Positions 9,287 to 17,434 of a DNA stretch of 47,639 nucleotides are shown here, piece after piece. Source of the stretch: an uncultured Bacteroidales bacterium (GTDB lineage: Bacteria; Bacteroidota; Bacteroidia; Bacteroidales; Muribaculaceae); NCBI GenBank assembly GCA_947644715.1, contig CANSAP010000016.1:1-47639 (forward strand). The letters are read 5' to 3'. How positions within the stretch are numbered: the first letter of the stretch is position 1; every line of letters starts with the position of its first letter. Under the pieces are notes generated by a model. The model saw only the letters and a list, made by a program, of their open reading frames with translations. It made no database searches and had not been told where the DNA came from. The position numbers and the translations under genes were made by a program.

Positions 9287-10443
9287 ACCATTTCCCGTTT
9301 GAGCCGAATGTCAGAGTAGGTCTATGTGAAGACTCCCCTTTCGGATTAAAGCCCGAAGGCGAGTTCCAGATTTCCGCTTCTGATTCACAAATAATTTATA
9401 CACCCGCTGCTCCTAATGCCGAAATGCTGGTGAAAGGCATGACGATTGGTCATAATTTTCATTGGCAGCAGAAAAGAGATTTACGCTTCAAAGGGGCGTT
9501 TATCGTCATGCGGAAGCAAGACAAGTCCTGTTTAATTAATGTGATTAAGGCAGAGGAGTATCTGAAAAGCGTTATATGCAGCGAGATGAGCGCTGATGCA
9601 CCGTTGGAATATCTAAAGGCTCATGCCGTCATTTCCCGTTCATGGCTAATGCGCATTCTTTCGGGAACCACACACAAAGCCTCCGACAGCCCATGCCAAA
9701 CAGAGCTTATCTCATGGACTCAGAATGATTTGCACAAGGATTTTGATGTCTGTGCCGATGACCATTGTCAGCGCTATCAAGGAATTGCTGACTTAAACGA
9801 ACTCGCCGCTCAAGCAGTGGAAGAGACCCGCTCACTTGTCTTGACCACAACTGAGGGAGAGATTGCCGATACCCGGTTTTCAAAGTGTTGCGGAGGGCAT
9901 ACGGAACGTTTTTCCACTGCTTGGGATAACATTGACCTGCCATATTTGCCGGCTCAAGTTGACCCGCACTGTAATCCTGAGCAGCTAACTGATAATGAGC
10001 GTCTTCTGTTGCGCAAATGCCTGAGAGACTACGATGCTGAAACCTCATTTTACATGTGGGATTGCGATGTGCCGAGAGAATTGATTCGTAGCAATATAAT
10101 CAGGAAATATGGTCGAGATATCGGCTCTATTCAATCCATTACACCTTTAGAACGAGGAGAATCCGGCAGAATTAGCAGACTGCGAATAGAAGGTACACAA
10201 GACACTGTTGTCGTCGGCAAGGAATTGACAATTAGAAGCTTACTGTCAACCACTCACTTGTATTCATCCGCGTTTGATGTTCTCACCGGCTCGGATGGTT
10301 TTCACCTGCGAGGGAGAGGCTGGGGACATGGAGTGGGATTATGTCAAACCGGGGCGGCCGTAATGGCAATTCGAGGGGCCACCGCCCGTGAAATTCTCTC
10401 CTTTTATTTTCCAAATACTCATCTTAGCTCCCTATATGATTGA
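9283..10443 (+). CDS. SpoIID/LytB-domain protein lacking a signal peptide
   Basis: 386 residues. Family motifs are clear: VIKAEEYLKSVICSEMS and LKAHAVISRSW (start of the SpoIID domain), KCCGGHTERF (the cysteine/glycine loop) and GRGWGHGVGLCQTGA near the C terminus. SpoIID is a lytic transglycosylase acting on stripped glycan outside the membrane. This copy begins MNHFPFEPNVRVGL with no hydrophobic leader, and the frame is closed by a stop at 9241 with no other start between, so it should stay in the cytoplasm. Next to an AmpG-like importer, it may act on imported wall fragments. It overlaps the genes on both sides (4 and 8 bases). Confidence 0.88.
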   Translation: MNHFPFEPNVRVGLCEDSPFGLKPEGEFQISASDSQIIYTPAAPNAEMLVKGMTIGHNFHWQQKRDLRFKGAFIVMRKQDKSCLINVIKAEEYLKSVICSEMSADAPLEYLKAHAVISRSWLMRILSGTTHKASDSPCQTELISWTQNDLHKDFDVCADDHCQRYQGIADLNELAAQAVEETRSLVLTTTEGEIADTRFSKCCGGHTERFSTAWDNIDLPYLPAQVDPHCNPEQLTDNERLLLRKCLRDYDAETSFYMWDCDVPRELIRSNIIRKYGRDIGSIQSITPLERGESGRISRLRIEGTQDTVVVGKELTIRSLLSTTHLYSSAFDVLTGSDGFHLRGRGWGHGVGLCQTGAAVMAIRGATAREILSFYFPNTHLSSLYD

Positions 10444-11761
10444 GATAAAAAACTTGCGGCGCTATCCTATCAGCTGGATTCCAACGCTATATATGGCCGA
10501 GGGTCTCCCTTACTTTGCGGTGAATGTGCTGGCTGTGATTCTGTACACCCGTATGGGCGTAGGACTCAAAGAAATGGCTTTTTTCACAGGTTGGCTCTAT
10601 TTGCCCTGGGTAATCAAACCCTTCTGGAGCTCGTTTGTAGATATTCTCGGCACCAAGCGCCGATGGATTCTAATCATGCAATTGCTGATTACAATTACTT
10701 TTGCAGCTGTTGCGTTTCTGCTGCCTCTCCCCTTTTTCTTCGCCTCAACACTGGCGGTGTTCTGGATAATGGCTTTCTTCTCCGCCACACATGACATTGC
10801 GGCAGATGGCTTCTACATGCTCGCTCTGACGCATCATCAGCAGGCAGCTTACAGCGGATTGCGGAATACATTCTATCGAGTAGGCTCATTGATTGGACAG
10901 GGAGGATTAGTCTATATGGCCGGCAAGCTTGAAACCGCCTATGACAATGTCACACGTGCCTGGAGCACTACCTTCCTTGTAATGAGCGTGATATTCCTGA
11001 TAATTTTCCTGTATCACACACGCGTCTTGCCGAAGCCGACTCAAGATAAAGGTGTGGAAACTCGCAGCGTGCGCCTGGTGTGGCAAGAGCTGCTCGCGAC
11101 ATTTTCCACCTTCTTTGCCAAACGTCACATTGTGACTGCCATACTGTTCATGCTATTCTATCGGTTTGGCGAGGCCCTGATGTTGAAAGTATCTGCACCG
11201 TTCCTTCTTGCCTCACGTTCAGAAGGGGGATTAGGGCTGAGCACAGCCGATGTCGGAATAATCAACGGCACAGTAGGCGTGGTTGCACTTTTGGCCGGAG
11301 GCATTGCCGGAGGTATATGTGTGTCAATCGGAGGACTGAAGCGTTGGCTGTGGCCAATGGCTTTGGCCCTGACACTCCCCTGCGGCATCTACTGTTGGCT
11401 TGCAATGGCTCAGCCGGAATCTCTAATAGCAATTAATGTCGGGGTAGGAATCGAGCAGTTTGGATATGGATTCGGCTTCACGGCTTTTATGCTCTATCTG
11501 ATCTACTTTTGCGACGGTCCGTTCAAGACATCACACTACGCTTTCTGCACAGCCTTTATGGCCTTGGGCATGATGTTACCCGGCATGGCTGCCGGTTGGG
11601 TGTTTGAGCAGATAGCTCAGTTACATATTTTTACCGACGGCGCGGCCGGATATATCAACTATTTTTGGTTGGTAATGCTCTGCTCTCTCACCACCTATGC
11701 AGTCTGTGCAATCGTCAAAATCGATCCACAATTCGGTAAGGCAGTCCCCAAGCACAACTAA
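10436..11761 (+). CDS. ampG: AmpG-like muropeptide permease, major facilitator superfamily
   Basis: 441 residues with about 12 membrane segments. The N-terminal pattern (PISWIPTLYMAEGLPYF, then the WIMAFFSATHDIAADG helix) is that of AmpG permeases, which import GlcNAc-anhydroMurNAc fragments by proton symport; the Asp in SATHDIAADG is characteristic. I take the ATG at 10436, which overlaps the SpoIID-family stop by eight bases; an in-frame ATG at 10388 would add 16 residues inside the preceding gene. It is the last gene of the operon. The flavodiiron gene 41 bases downstream has its own promoter. Substrate preference is inferred from family and context. Confidence 0.85.
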   Translation: MIEIKNLRRYPISWIPTLYMAEGLPYFAVNVLAVILYTRMGVGLKEMAFFTGWLYLPWVIKPFWSSFVDILGTKRRWILIMQLLITITFAAVAFLLPLPFFFASTLAVFWIMAFFSATHDIAADGFYMLALTHHQQAAYSGLRNTFYRVGSLIGQGGLVYMAGKLETAYDNVTRAWSTTFLVMSVIFLIIFLYHTRVLPKPTQDKGVETRSVRLVWQELLATFSTFFAKRHIVTAILFMLFYRFGEALMLKVSAPFLLASRSEGGLGLSTADVGIINGTVGVVALLAGGIAGGICVSIGGLKRWLWPMALALTLPCGIYCWLAMAQPESLIAINVGVGIEQFGYGFGFTAFMLYLIYFCDGPFKTSHYAFCTAFMALGMMLPGMAAGWVFEQIAQLHIFTDGAAGYINYFWLVMLCSLTTYAVCAIVKIDPQFGKAVPKHN

Positions 11762-11776
11762 TACATATTTTTTTCG

Positions 11777-11784
11777 TAACTTTG
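11777..11784 (+). promoter_or_regulatory. -7 box TAACTTTG for the flavodiiron gene
   Basis: A perfect TAnnTTTG lies 18 bases before the ATG at 11803, giving a leader of roughly 12 bases. No TTTG is seen at -33. Confidence 0.6.
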
Positions 11785-11802
11785 CACTAAGTTTATACCG
11801 CA

Positions 11803-12999
11803 ATGATAACCAAGAATATTACTCCCAGCGTATATTATACCGGGGTGGATGACCACACCACTCCCCTCTTTGAATCACTTTGGCCTCTGCCCTATGGGGT
11901 GACTTATAACTCCTACATCGTCAAGGGTGAGGCTACCGCACTTATTGATACAGCTGAGCTCAACAGTTACGAAGCTTATCTGAGTAACCTGCTCAACCAT
12001 GGCATTGATGCTCCTGAATATCTGATTATTAATCATATGGAGCCGGATCACTCAGGCTGCATCCCTCTGCTCTGCGAACGATTCCCGAAGATGAAAATCG
12101 TGGGCAATCGGCTGACAGTAGGAATGATTAAGGGCTATTACCACATTGAGGATGACACCAGATACCTTGTCGTCAAAGATGGTGACACACTTGACTTAGG
12201 TGCCGGTCGTGTGCTGAGTTTCCACACGATTCCGATGGTGCATTGGCCCGAAACCATGGTTACCTGGCTTGAGAGTGAGGGTGTTCTGTTCTCAGGCGAT
12301 GCTTTTGGCACCTTTGGTACTACTGACGGCAATCCGATTGATGAGCATCTGCCCGGAATTGATGTGTTCATGAGTGAAATGCACAGGTATTATGCCTGCA
12401 TCGTAGCCAAATATGCCGACCAAGTTCAGCGTGCACTGACAAAGCTCGCAGATAAAGAGATAAAGTATATATGCTCAACTCATGGTCCTGTGTGGCACAA
12501 GCATGTGGCCGAGGTCATCGCAACCTATAATGCTCTGAGCACATACAAGGTTGAGCCGGGTGTCGTGATTGCGTACGGCTCCATGTATGGTAATACCACT
12601 GAGATGGCGCAGCTGCTCGCGGAACGTTTGGAAGCCGCAGGGATTACGGTCAAACTGCATAATATGTCTAACACGAATCTCTCATTCGTCTTAGCTGATA
12701 TTTGGCGCTATAATGGTCTCATCATAGGAGCACCCACATACAATGGTGCAGTTTTCCCTCCCGTGGCAGCTCTCTTGAGTGCGCTGGAAGGAAGAGGATT
12801 GCGCAACCATGTGGCAGCTGCTTTCGGTTCCTTCACCTGGGCCGGCGCTGCCTGCAAGAAAATAGCGGAAGCGCTCGCCGGACTATCTCTTGATATGCCG
12901 GCTGCCCCGGTAGAAATGAAGATGTCAATGAATCCGGCTACTCGCGCGGCGCTCATTGAGATGGCCGACACGCTCGTCCCGGCTATTCTTGCCGAATAA
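11803..12999 (+). CDS. fprA: flavodiiron protein (FprA family), oxygen or nitric oxide reductase
   Basis: 398 residues, the usual length for a two-domain class A flavodiiron protein. The N-terminal beta-lactamase-like domain has the diiron ligands His78, Glu80, Asp82 and His83 (NHMEPDHSG), followed by further ligands in VHWPETM, SGDAFG and STHGPVW. The flavodoxin domain starts near residue 255 (VIAYGSMYGNTTEMA, the FMN phosphate loop). It reduces O2 to water, or NO to N2O, in the cytoplasm and protects strict anaerobes; which substrate dominates cannot be told from the sequence. The electron donor (rubredoxin or NADH:rubredoxin reductase) is not encoded nearby. Confidence 0.95.
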   Translation: MITKNITPSVYYTGVDDHTTPLFESLWPLPYGVTYNSYIVKGEATALIDTAELNSYEAYLSNLLNHGIDAPEYLIINHMEPDHSGCIPLLCERFPKMKIVGNRLTVGMIKGYYHIEDDTRYLVVKDGDTLDLGAGRVLSFHTIPMVHWPETMVTWLESEGVLFSGDAFGTFGTTDGNPIDEHLPGIDVFMSEMHRYYACIVAKYADQVQRALTKLADKEIKYICSTHGPVWHKHVAEVIATYNALSTYKVEPGVVIAYGSMYGNTTEMAQLLAERLEAAGITVKLHNMSNTNLSFVLADIWRYNGLIIGAPTYNGAVFPPVAALLSALEGRGLRNHVAAAFGSFTWAGAACKKIAEALAGLSLDMPAAPVEMKMSMNPATRAALIEMADTLVPAILAE

Positions 13000-13002
13000 T
13001 AT

Positions 13003-13058
13003 TAAGAGTGTGTTTGAGCTTAAACCGAATTTAACTTTTGAGTCTGTTTGAATCTTTC
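13003..13058 (+). repeat. dispersed repeat family 1, copy B
   Basis: It begins TAAGAGTGTGTTTGAGCT and ends GTCTGTTTGAATCTTTC. It aligns without gaps to copy A read on the minus strand, with about six differences in 56 bases. It fills nearly the whole gap between the flavodiiron stop and the DedA start, 11 bases before the latter. Confidence 0.72.
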
Positions 13059-13069
13059 ATGCAAGGATA

Positions 13070-13747
13070 ATGCTTACTACTGTACTGACAGCCATGCCTA
13101 CGGCGGTTGATATCTTTAATTTCTTTGTGGAGCACGCTTCCTATCTTTTCGTGTTCCTGTTCATGGTCATTGAGAGCTCTTTCATTCCATTTCCTTCGGA
13201 AGTCATAGTTCCTCCGGCTGTCTATCTTGCCTGTGTGAACCAAGGAGGAGGGGCACAGATGGAGCCTTGGTTAGTTGTGGCCTGTGCTACGGCAGGTGCG
13301 CTTGTAGGCGCTTACATCAACTACTATCTCGCTTTGTGGATTGGTCGCCCGCTTGTCTATCGCTTCGCCGACAGCCATGTCGGACATGCTTGCCTCCTGG
13401 ATCGCGAGAAAGTGCAGAATGCCGAGGCTTACTTCGACAAGCATGGTGCTGTTTCCACATTTGTCGGTCGACTTATTCCGGCCATCCGTCAGTTAATCAG
13501 CATTCCCGCCGGCATTTCGCGAATGAATCTCGGAGTGTTTACGCTCTACACAGGCCTTGGTGCACTCGTCTGGAACATCGTTTTGGCGCTGCTCGGATGG
13601 TGGTTGGCAAGCTCCGTAAGTTACGATGCGCTCCTGCCTGCCATTGAGAAATACAACAGTTATCTTAGCTGGGCAGGTCTTGCAATCGGCGTTATCTGTG
13701 TGCTGATAATAGTGCGCAATGTGCTTAAGAAACGCAAACAAAAATAA
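13070..13747 (+). CDS. DedA-family membrane protein
   Basis: 225 residues with five to six hydrophobic segments. Family signs are VIESSFIPFPSEVIVPPA near the N terminus and FVGRLIPAIRQLISIPAGISRMN (the F-GR-IP-R—-P-G motif) in the middle. DedA proteins are inner-membrane transporters or flippases; characterised members recycle undecaprenyl phosphate or phosphatidylethanolamine, or support proton-motive force. The start at 13070 is the first ATG; an alternative at 13094 (MPTAVDIF) is equally plausible. The gene follows repeat copy B closely and has no clear promoter of its own; 27 bases separate it from the epimerase gene. Confidence 0.9.
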   Translation: MLTTVLTAMPTAVDIFNFFVEHASYLFVFLFMVIESSFIPFPSEVIVPPAVYLACVNQGGGAQMEPWLVVACATAGALVGAYINYYLALWIGRPLVYRFADSHVGHACLLDREKVQNAEAYFDKHGAVSTFVGRLIPAIRQLISIPAGISRMNLGVFTLYTGLGALVWNIVLALLGWWLASSVSYDALLPAIEKYNSYLSWAGLAIGVICVLIIVRNVLKKRKQK

Positions 13748-13774
13748 CCAAACCTATCATAATCACTCACTCAT

Positions 13775-14419
13775 ATGGAAGTCTCCCCTTCTCTGCTTTC
13801 AGCTGATTTCGGCTGCCTCGCTCCCGACCTCGAAATGATTAATGCCTCTGAGGCGGATTATCTTCATCTGGATGTGATGGATGGAGTGTTCGTGCCCAAC
13901 ATCTCATTTGGCTTCCCGGTAATGCAGGCCGTAGCCAAGCGCTGCACAAAACCGCTTGACGTACACCTGATGATTGTGCAACCTGATAAATGGATTTCCC
14001 AGGTGCGCGATTTGGGCGCGGAGATAATGAACGTGCATCAGGAAGCATGCCCACAGCTCCATTCCGTTGTGCAGCGCATTCATGCTGCCGGGATGAAAGC
14101 CGGCGTTACAATCAATCCGGCTACTCCGGTGAATACCCTTGTTGACATTGTGGAAGACCTGGATCTTGTGCTTATTATGAGTGTAAATCCCGGTTTCGGA
14201 GGTCAGAAGTTCATCCCCCATGCAGTAAAGAAAGTCAAGGAACTGCGCACGCTCATTGATTCGACCGGTTCCAAAGCAAAAATAGAAGTGGATGGAGGCG
14301 TCAACCTCGAGACAGGCGCATTGTTGTCAGAGGCAGGCGCCGATATATTGGTTGCCGGCAGTTTCGTGTTTGGAGCTGAGAATCCGGCTGCAACGATAAA
14401 AGCCCTTCGCGCTCTCTAA
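13775..14419 (+). CDS. rpe: ribulose-phosphate 3-epimerase
   Basis: 214 residues, standard length. A TIM-barrel enzyme of the non-oxidative pentose phosphate pathway that interconverts ribulose 5-phosphate and xylulose 5-phosphate. Diagnostic segments: SPSLLSADFG, YLHLDVMDGVFVPN (metal His and catalytic Asp), KPLDVHLMI (second metal His), IMSVNPGFGGQKFI (phosphate loop) and IEVDGGVN (catalytic Asp). It lies 27 bases after dedA and 10 bases before the ABC ATPase, and is probably co-transcribed with both. Confidence 0.96.
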   Translation: MEVSPSLLSADFGCLAPDLEMINASEADYLHLDVMDGVFVPNISFGFPVMQAVAKRCTKPLDVHLMIVQPDKWISQVRDLGAEIMNVHQEACPQLHSVVQRIHAAGMKAGVTINPATPVNTLVDIVEDLDLVLIMSVNPGFGGQKFIPHAVKKVKELRTLIDSTGSKAKIEVDGGVNLETGALLSEAGADILVAGSFVFGAENPAATIKALRAL

Positions 14420-14429
14420 ACATAATTAT

Positions 14430-15368
14430 ATGAATATACTCGACATTCGCGACCTTTCAAAATTCTATGGCAATCACGCCGCGCTCAATGGTGTGAATCT
14501 GACCATTGAACAAGGGGCCGTCTTCGGTCTGTTAGGCCCTAACGGTGCCGGCAAAACCACTCTCCTTCGTATCATCAACAGCATACTGGTAAACGATTCC
14601 GGAAGTGTGCTGATTGATGGGGTGCCTGCCAAGCTCGGAGTGACATCCAAGATGATTGGATATATGCCTGAGGAACGCGGTCTCTACTCCAAAATGAGAG
14701 TGGATGAGCAGATTCTCTATTTCGGCCGGCTGAAAGGAGCTGACATGCAGTTGCTAAGAAACAACATGCAGGAGTTTATGGACATTTTCCATATTGAGGA
14801 AAATGACCGGCATCGCAGAGTCGAGGAACTATCAAAGGGTAATCAGCAAAAGGTGCAAATCATAGCTACCATAGTGCATGAACCGAAGCTGATTATTCTC
14901 GACGAACCGTTCTCCGGTTTTGACCCCATTAACGGCCAATTGCTGCAAAGTCTGATTGAGCGCTTGCGGGAAAAGGGATGTACCGTTATTCTGTCGTCCC
15001 ATAATATGCCCGCCATTGAGCAGATGTGCACTCACATCGGTTTGATTAATAAAGGACAACTGCTGCTTCACGGACCATTGCAGGAAATCAGAGAATCGCA
15101 TCGCACCGGTTTGCTCAGTCTGACCACGTCATCGGAGCTGAACAGGGGAATGGCCGCTGATTCCGGATTGATTGAAAGCATCGAAGAAGTGCAGGATAAT
15201 TTGCGTGCCGGAGCACACACATATCATATCATGCCCAAGCATGGAGTGAGCAATAATGATATACTCGCCACCATTGCTATACAGGCGGATATTCTCGCCT
15301 TCTCAGAAGTAATGCCGACCCTCTCCGACCTGTTTATTCAATATACTCAGGGTCAAACCACGAATTAA
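14430..15368 (+). CDS. ABC transporter ATP-binding protein (NatA-like exporter)
   Basis: 312 residues. One ATPase domain with Walker A GPNGAGKTT (36-44), signature LSKGNQQKVQ (about 135-144) and Walker B IILDEPFSGFDP (about 153-164), followed by a roughly 90-residue C-terminal extension typical of the DUF4162/NatA subfamily. It powers the permease encoded nine bases downstream. NatAB-type systems export sodium or lipophilic compounds; the substrate here is unknown. Confidence 0.93.
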   Translation: MNILDIRDLSKFYGNHAALNGVNLTIEQGAVFGLLGPNGAGKTTLLRIINSILVNDSGSVLIDGVPAKLGVTSKMIGYMPEERGLYSKMRVDEQILYFGRLKGADMQLLRNNMQEFMDIFHIEENDRHRRVEELSKGNQQKVQIIATIVHEPKLIILDEPFSGFDPINGQLLQSLIERLREKGCTVILSSHNMPAIEQMCTHIGLINKGQLLLHGPLQEIRESHRTGLLSLTTSSELNRGMAADSGLIESIEEVQDNLRAGAHTYHIMPKHGVSNNDILATIAIQADILAFSEVMPTLSDLFIQYTQGQTTN

Positions 15369-15377
15369 ACTACAACT

Positions 15378-16274
15378 ATGTCAAAACTTTCAACAATAGT
15401 TTCAGCGGAGTATCGGCTGGAGGTAAAAAGCAAATCCTTCTGGATTACCACTCTTCTCTTCCCCGTAATGATGGTGGCACTCGGTGGATTCATCGGCTAT
15501 CTGAGCACAGAAAGCGACGCCATGAAAACGCTCCAGGATAACACGCCTCACCCCGGAGACGATATTTCCGGAATGCAGTTGCTCGGCATGCTGTCAGGCT
15601 TCATGCTCTTTATGTTCATCACAATGTATGGAGCGATGATTTTCAATAAAGTCAAGACAGAGAAGACCAATCGCATTGTGGAAATACTGATTTCCTGTGT
15701 GCCCGGACGCACCGTGATGTTTGCCAAGGTCATCGGGGTCGCCTTAATCGGCCTGACCCAGATTGCCATTTGGGCAGCCTTTATTGGAGTCGGAGTATTT
15801 CTGATGGCAATGTTGATGCCCGGAATATTACCCCTGAGTGCCCTGCTTAGCGGGAAAGTGCTTTGGGCTTTGGTTCTGACATTTCTATATTTTGCCGGCG
15901 GCTTCTGCCTGTATGGCGGACTGTATGCAATGGCCGGAGCTATAACAGACAGAAATAATGAAAATCAGGGCTACCTCTCTATGATAATGATGCTGCTGAT
16001 GGTCAGCTTCTATATCGGTATTTTTGCCGTGGACAACAGTGGTGCGCTGACCAAGATATGCTTCCTCGTGCCTTTCACTTCCCCTACGGTTGGAGCTGTT
16101 CAGTCAATCGGTGGTCTGCAGCCTTGGTACATGACCCTGATGTCGCTCGTGATTCTTTATGGATCGGCAATCGTTACTTTGATTTTTGCCGGTAAGGCTT
16201 ATACGTCTGCAGTATTGTTGAAAGGCAAAAAATTATCTCCCAAAGACTTAATCGTCTTCTTCAAAGCACGCTAA
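15378..16274 (+). CDS. ABC-2 type permease, partner of the NatA-like ATPase
   Basis: 298 residues with about six membrane segments: one at residues 20-40, then after a roughly 45-residue extracytoplasmic loop the rest from about residue 70 on. KTNRIVEILISCVPGRTVMFAKVIG is the cytoplasmic coupling element of NatB-like permeases. Many NatB homologues exceed 400 residues because of a large extracytoplasmic domain; here that domain is reduced to a short loop. Last gene of the putative dedA-rpe-ABC run; it converges with the pseudouridine synthase gene. Confidence 0.87.
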   Translation: MSKLSTIVSAEYRLEVKSKSFWITTLLFPVMMVALGGFIGYLSTESDAMKTLQDNTPHPGDDISGMQLLGMLSGFMLFMFITMYGAMIFNKVKTEKTNRIVEILISCVPGRTVMFAKVIGVALIGLTQIAIWAAFIGVGVFLMAMLMPGILPLSALLSGKVLWALVLTFLYFAGGFCLYGGLYAMAGAITDRNNENQGYLSMIMMLLMVSFYIGIFAVDNSGALTKICFLVPFTSPTVGAVQSIGGLQPWYMTLMSLVILYGSAIVTLIFAGKAYTSAVLLKGKKLSPKDLIVFFKAR

Positions 16275-16299
16275 TAACTCTCCGCCAACAACTCTTTCT

Positions 16300-16339
16300 G
16301 CAGCGGCAGCCGGCGCACATCAATCGCGGCTGCCGCTGC
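16300..16339. other. 13-bp GC-rich hairpin between convergent genes
   Basis: GCAGCGGCAGCCG (16300-16312) pairs perfectly with 16327-16339. It overlaps the last codons of the pseudouridine synthase gene. Neither strand has a T run after the stem, so it is at best a weak or factor-assisted terminator for the convergent genes. Confidence 0.4.
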
Positions 16340-17432
16340 TGTATATGCGCCAACGCTCAATTAGAGCAGCGAAGTCAGCCGGGATTTCCGAATTGAATTC
16401 CATGCGCTTGCCGGTGCGCGGATGGGTGAACCCAAGGGTCTTGGCGTGCAATGCCTGACGCGGGCACACTGCGAAACAATTCTCAACGAACTGTTTGTAT
16501 TTGGCAAACGTTGTTCCCTTCAGAATCTTGTCGCCACCATAGCGGGAATCGTTAAAAAGGGGATTGCCGATGTGACGCATATGCACTCGTATCTGATGCG
16601 TGCGACCGGTTTCAAGCACACACTGCACCAACGTTACATAGCCAAAGCGCTCAAGAATCTGATAATGCGTGACGGCATGTTTACCCACACCGGATTCCGG
16701 CGGGAATACAGCCATCTTAAGTTTATCCCGAGGGTCGCGTGCTATGTTGCCGACAATGGTATTAGCTTCAGCAGTAGGTTCGCCCCACACCATAGCAACG
16801 TACTTTCGGCTGGTTGTCTTATCGTAAAATTGCTTGCCCAAATGAGTCTTGGCATCCGGAGTCTTGGCAATTACCAAGAGTCCGCTGGTGTCTTTGTCAA
16901 TACGATGCACAAGCCCCATGCGGGGATCATTCACGTCATAGTCCGGATTATCCTTGAAATGCCAGGCGAGTGCATTTACGAGCGTACCGGTGTAGTTGCC
17001 ATGGCCCGGATGCACAACCATGCCGGCCGGCTTGTTTACCACCAGTAAATCTTCATCCTCATACACTATGTCGAGCGGAATATCTTCTGCCAATATTTCA
17101 AACTCATAGCGCGGTCGATCCATAACAATGCTGACCACATCGAGAGGCTTAACCTTGTAGCTTGACTTAACCGGCTTGCCATTCACAATGATGCAACCTG
17201 CATCGGCAGCCTGCTGAATTCTGTTGCGGGACGTTTTTTCCATGCGTGCCACAAGGAATTTGTCGATGCGAAGCAAAGCCTGCCCCTTGTCAGCCACAAA
17301 GCGAAAATGCTCATATAAATCCCTCCCGTCAGCAGAAGTAAATGCAGCCACCGGCTCGAGCATCTCCGGATCATCGGCCGTCACAATTTTATACGACTGC
17401 TGCTCCTCCTGATCAAAGTCAATATCTGCCAT
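16320..17432 (-). CDS. rluD: 23S rRNA pseudouridine synthase, RluD type
   Basis: 370 residues. An N-terminal S4 RNA-binding domain (about 53-100: LLRIDKFLVARM ... GCIIVNGKPVKSSYKV) is followed by the RluA-family catalytic domain, with catalytic Asp179 in HRIDKDTSG and the RTHQIRVHM segment. It isomerises uridines in the helix 69 region of 23S rRNA. A roughly 40-residue acidic extension precedes the S4 domain. The gene starts two bases after the PASTA gene's stop on the same strand, so the two are co-transcribed. Assignment to RluD rather than another RluA paralogue rests on the S4 domain. Confidence 0.93.
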   Translation of the reverse strand: MADIDFDQEEQQSYKIVTADDPEMLEPVAAFTSADGRDLYEHFRFVADKGQALLRIDKFLVARMEKTSRNRIQQAADAGCIIVNGKPVKSSYKVKPLDVVSIVMDRPRYEFEILAEDIPLDIVYEDEDLLVVNKPAGMVVHPGHGNYTGTLVNALAWHFKDNPDYDVNDPRMGLVHRIDKDTSGLLVIAKTPDAKTHLGKQFYDKTTSRKYVAMVWGEPTAEANTIVGNIARDPRDKLKMAVFPPESGVGKHAVTHYQILERFGYVTLVQCVLETGRTHQIRVHMRHIGNPLFNDSRYGGDKILKGTTFAKYKQFVENCFAVCPRQALHAKTLGFTHPRTGKRMEFNSEIPADFAALIERWRIYSSGSRD

Positions 17433-17434
17433 GC

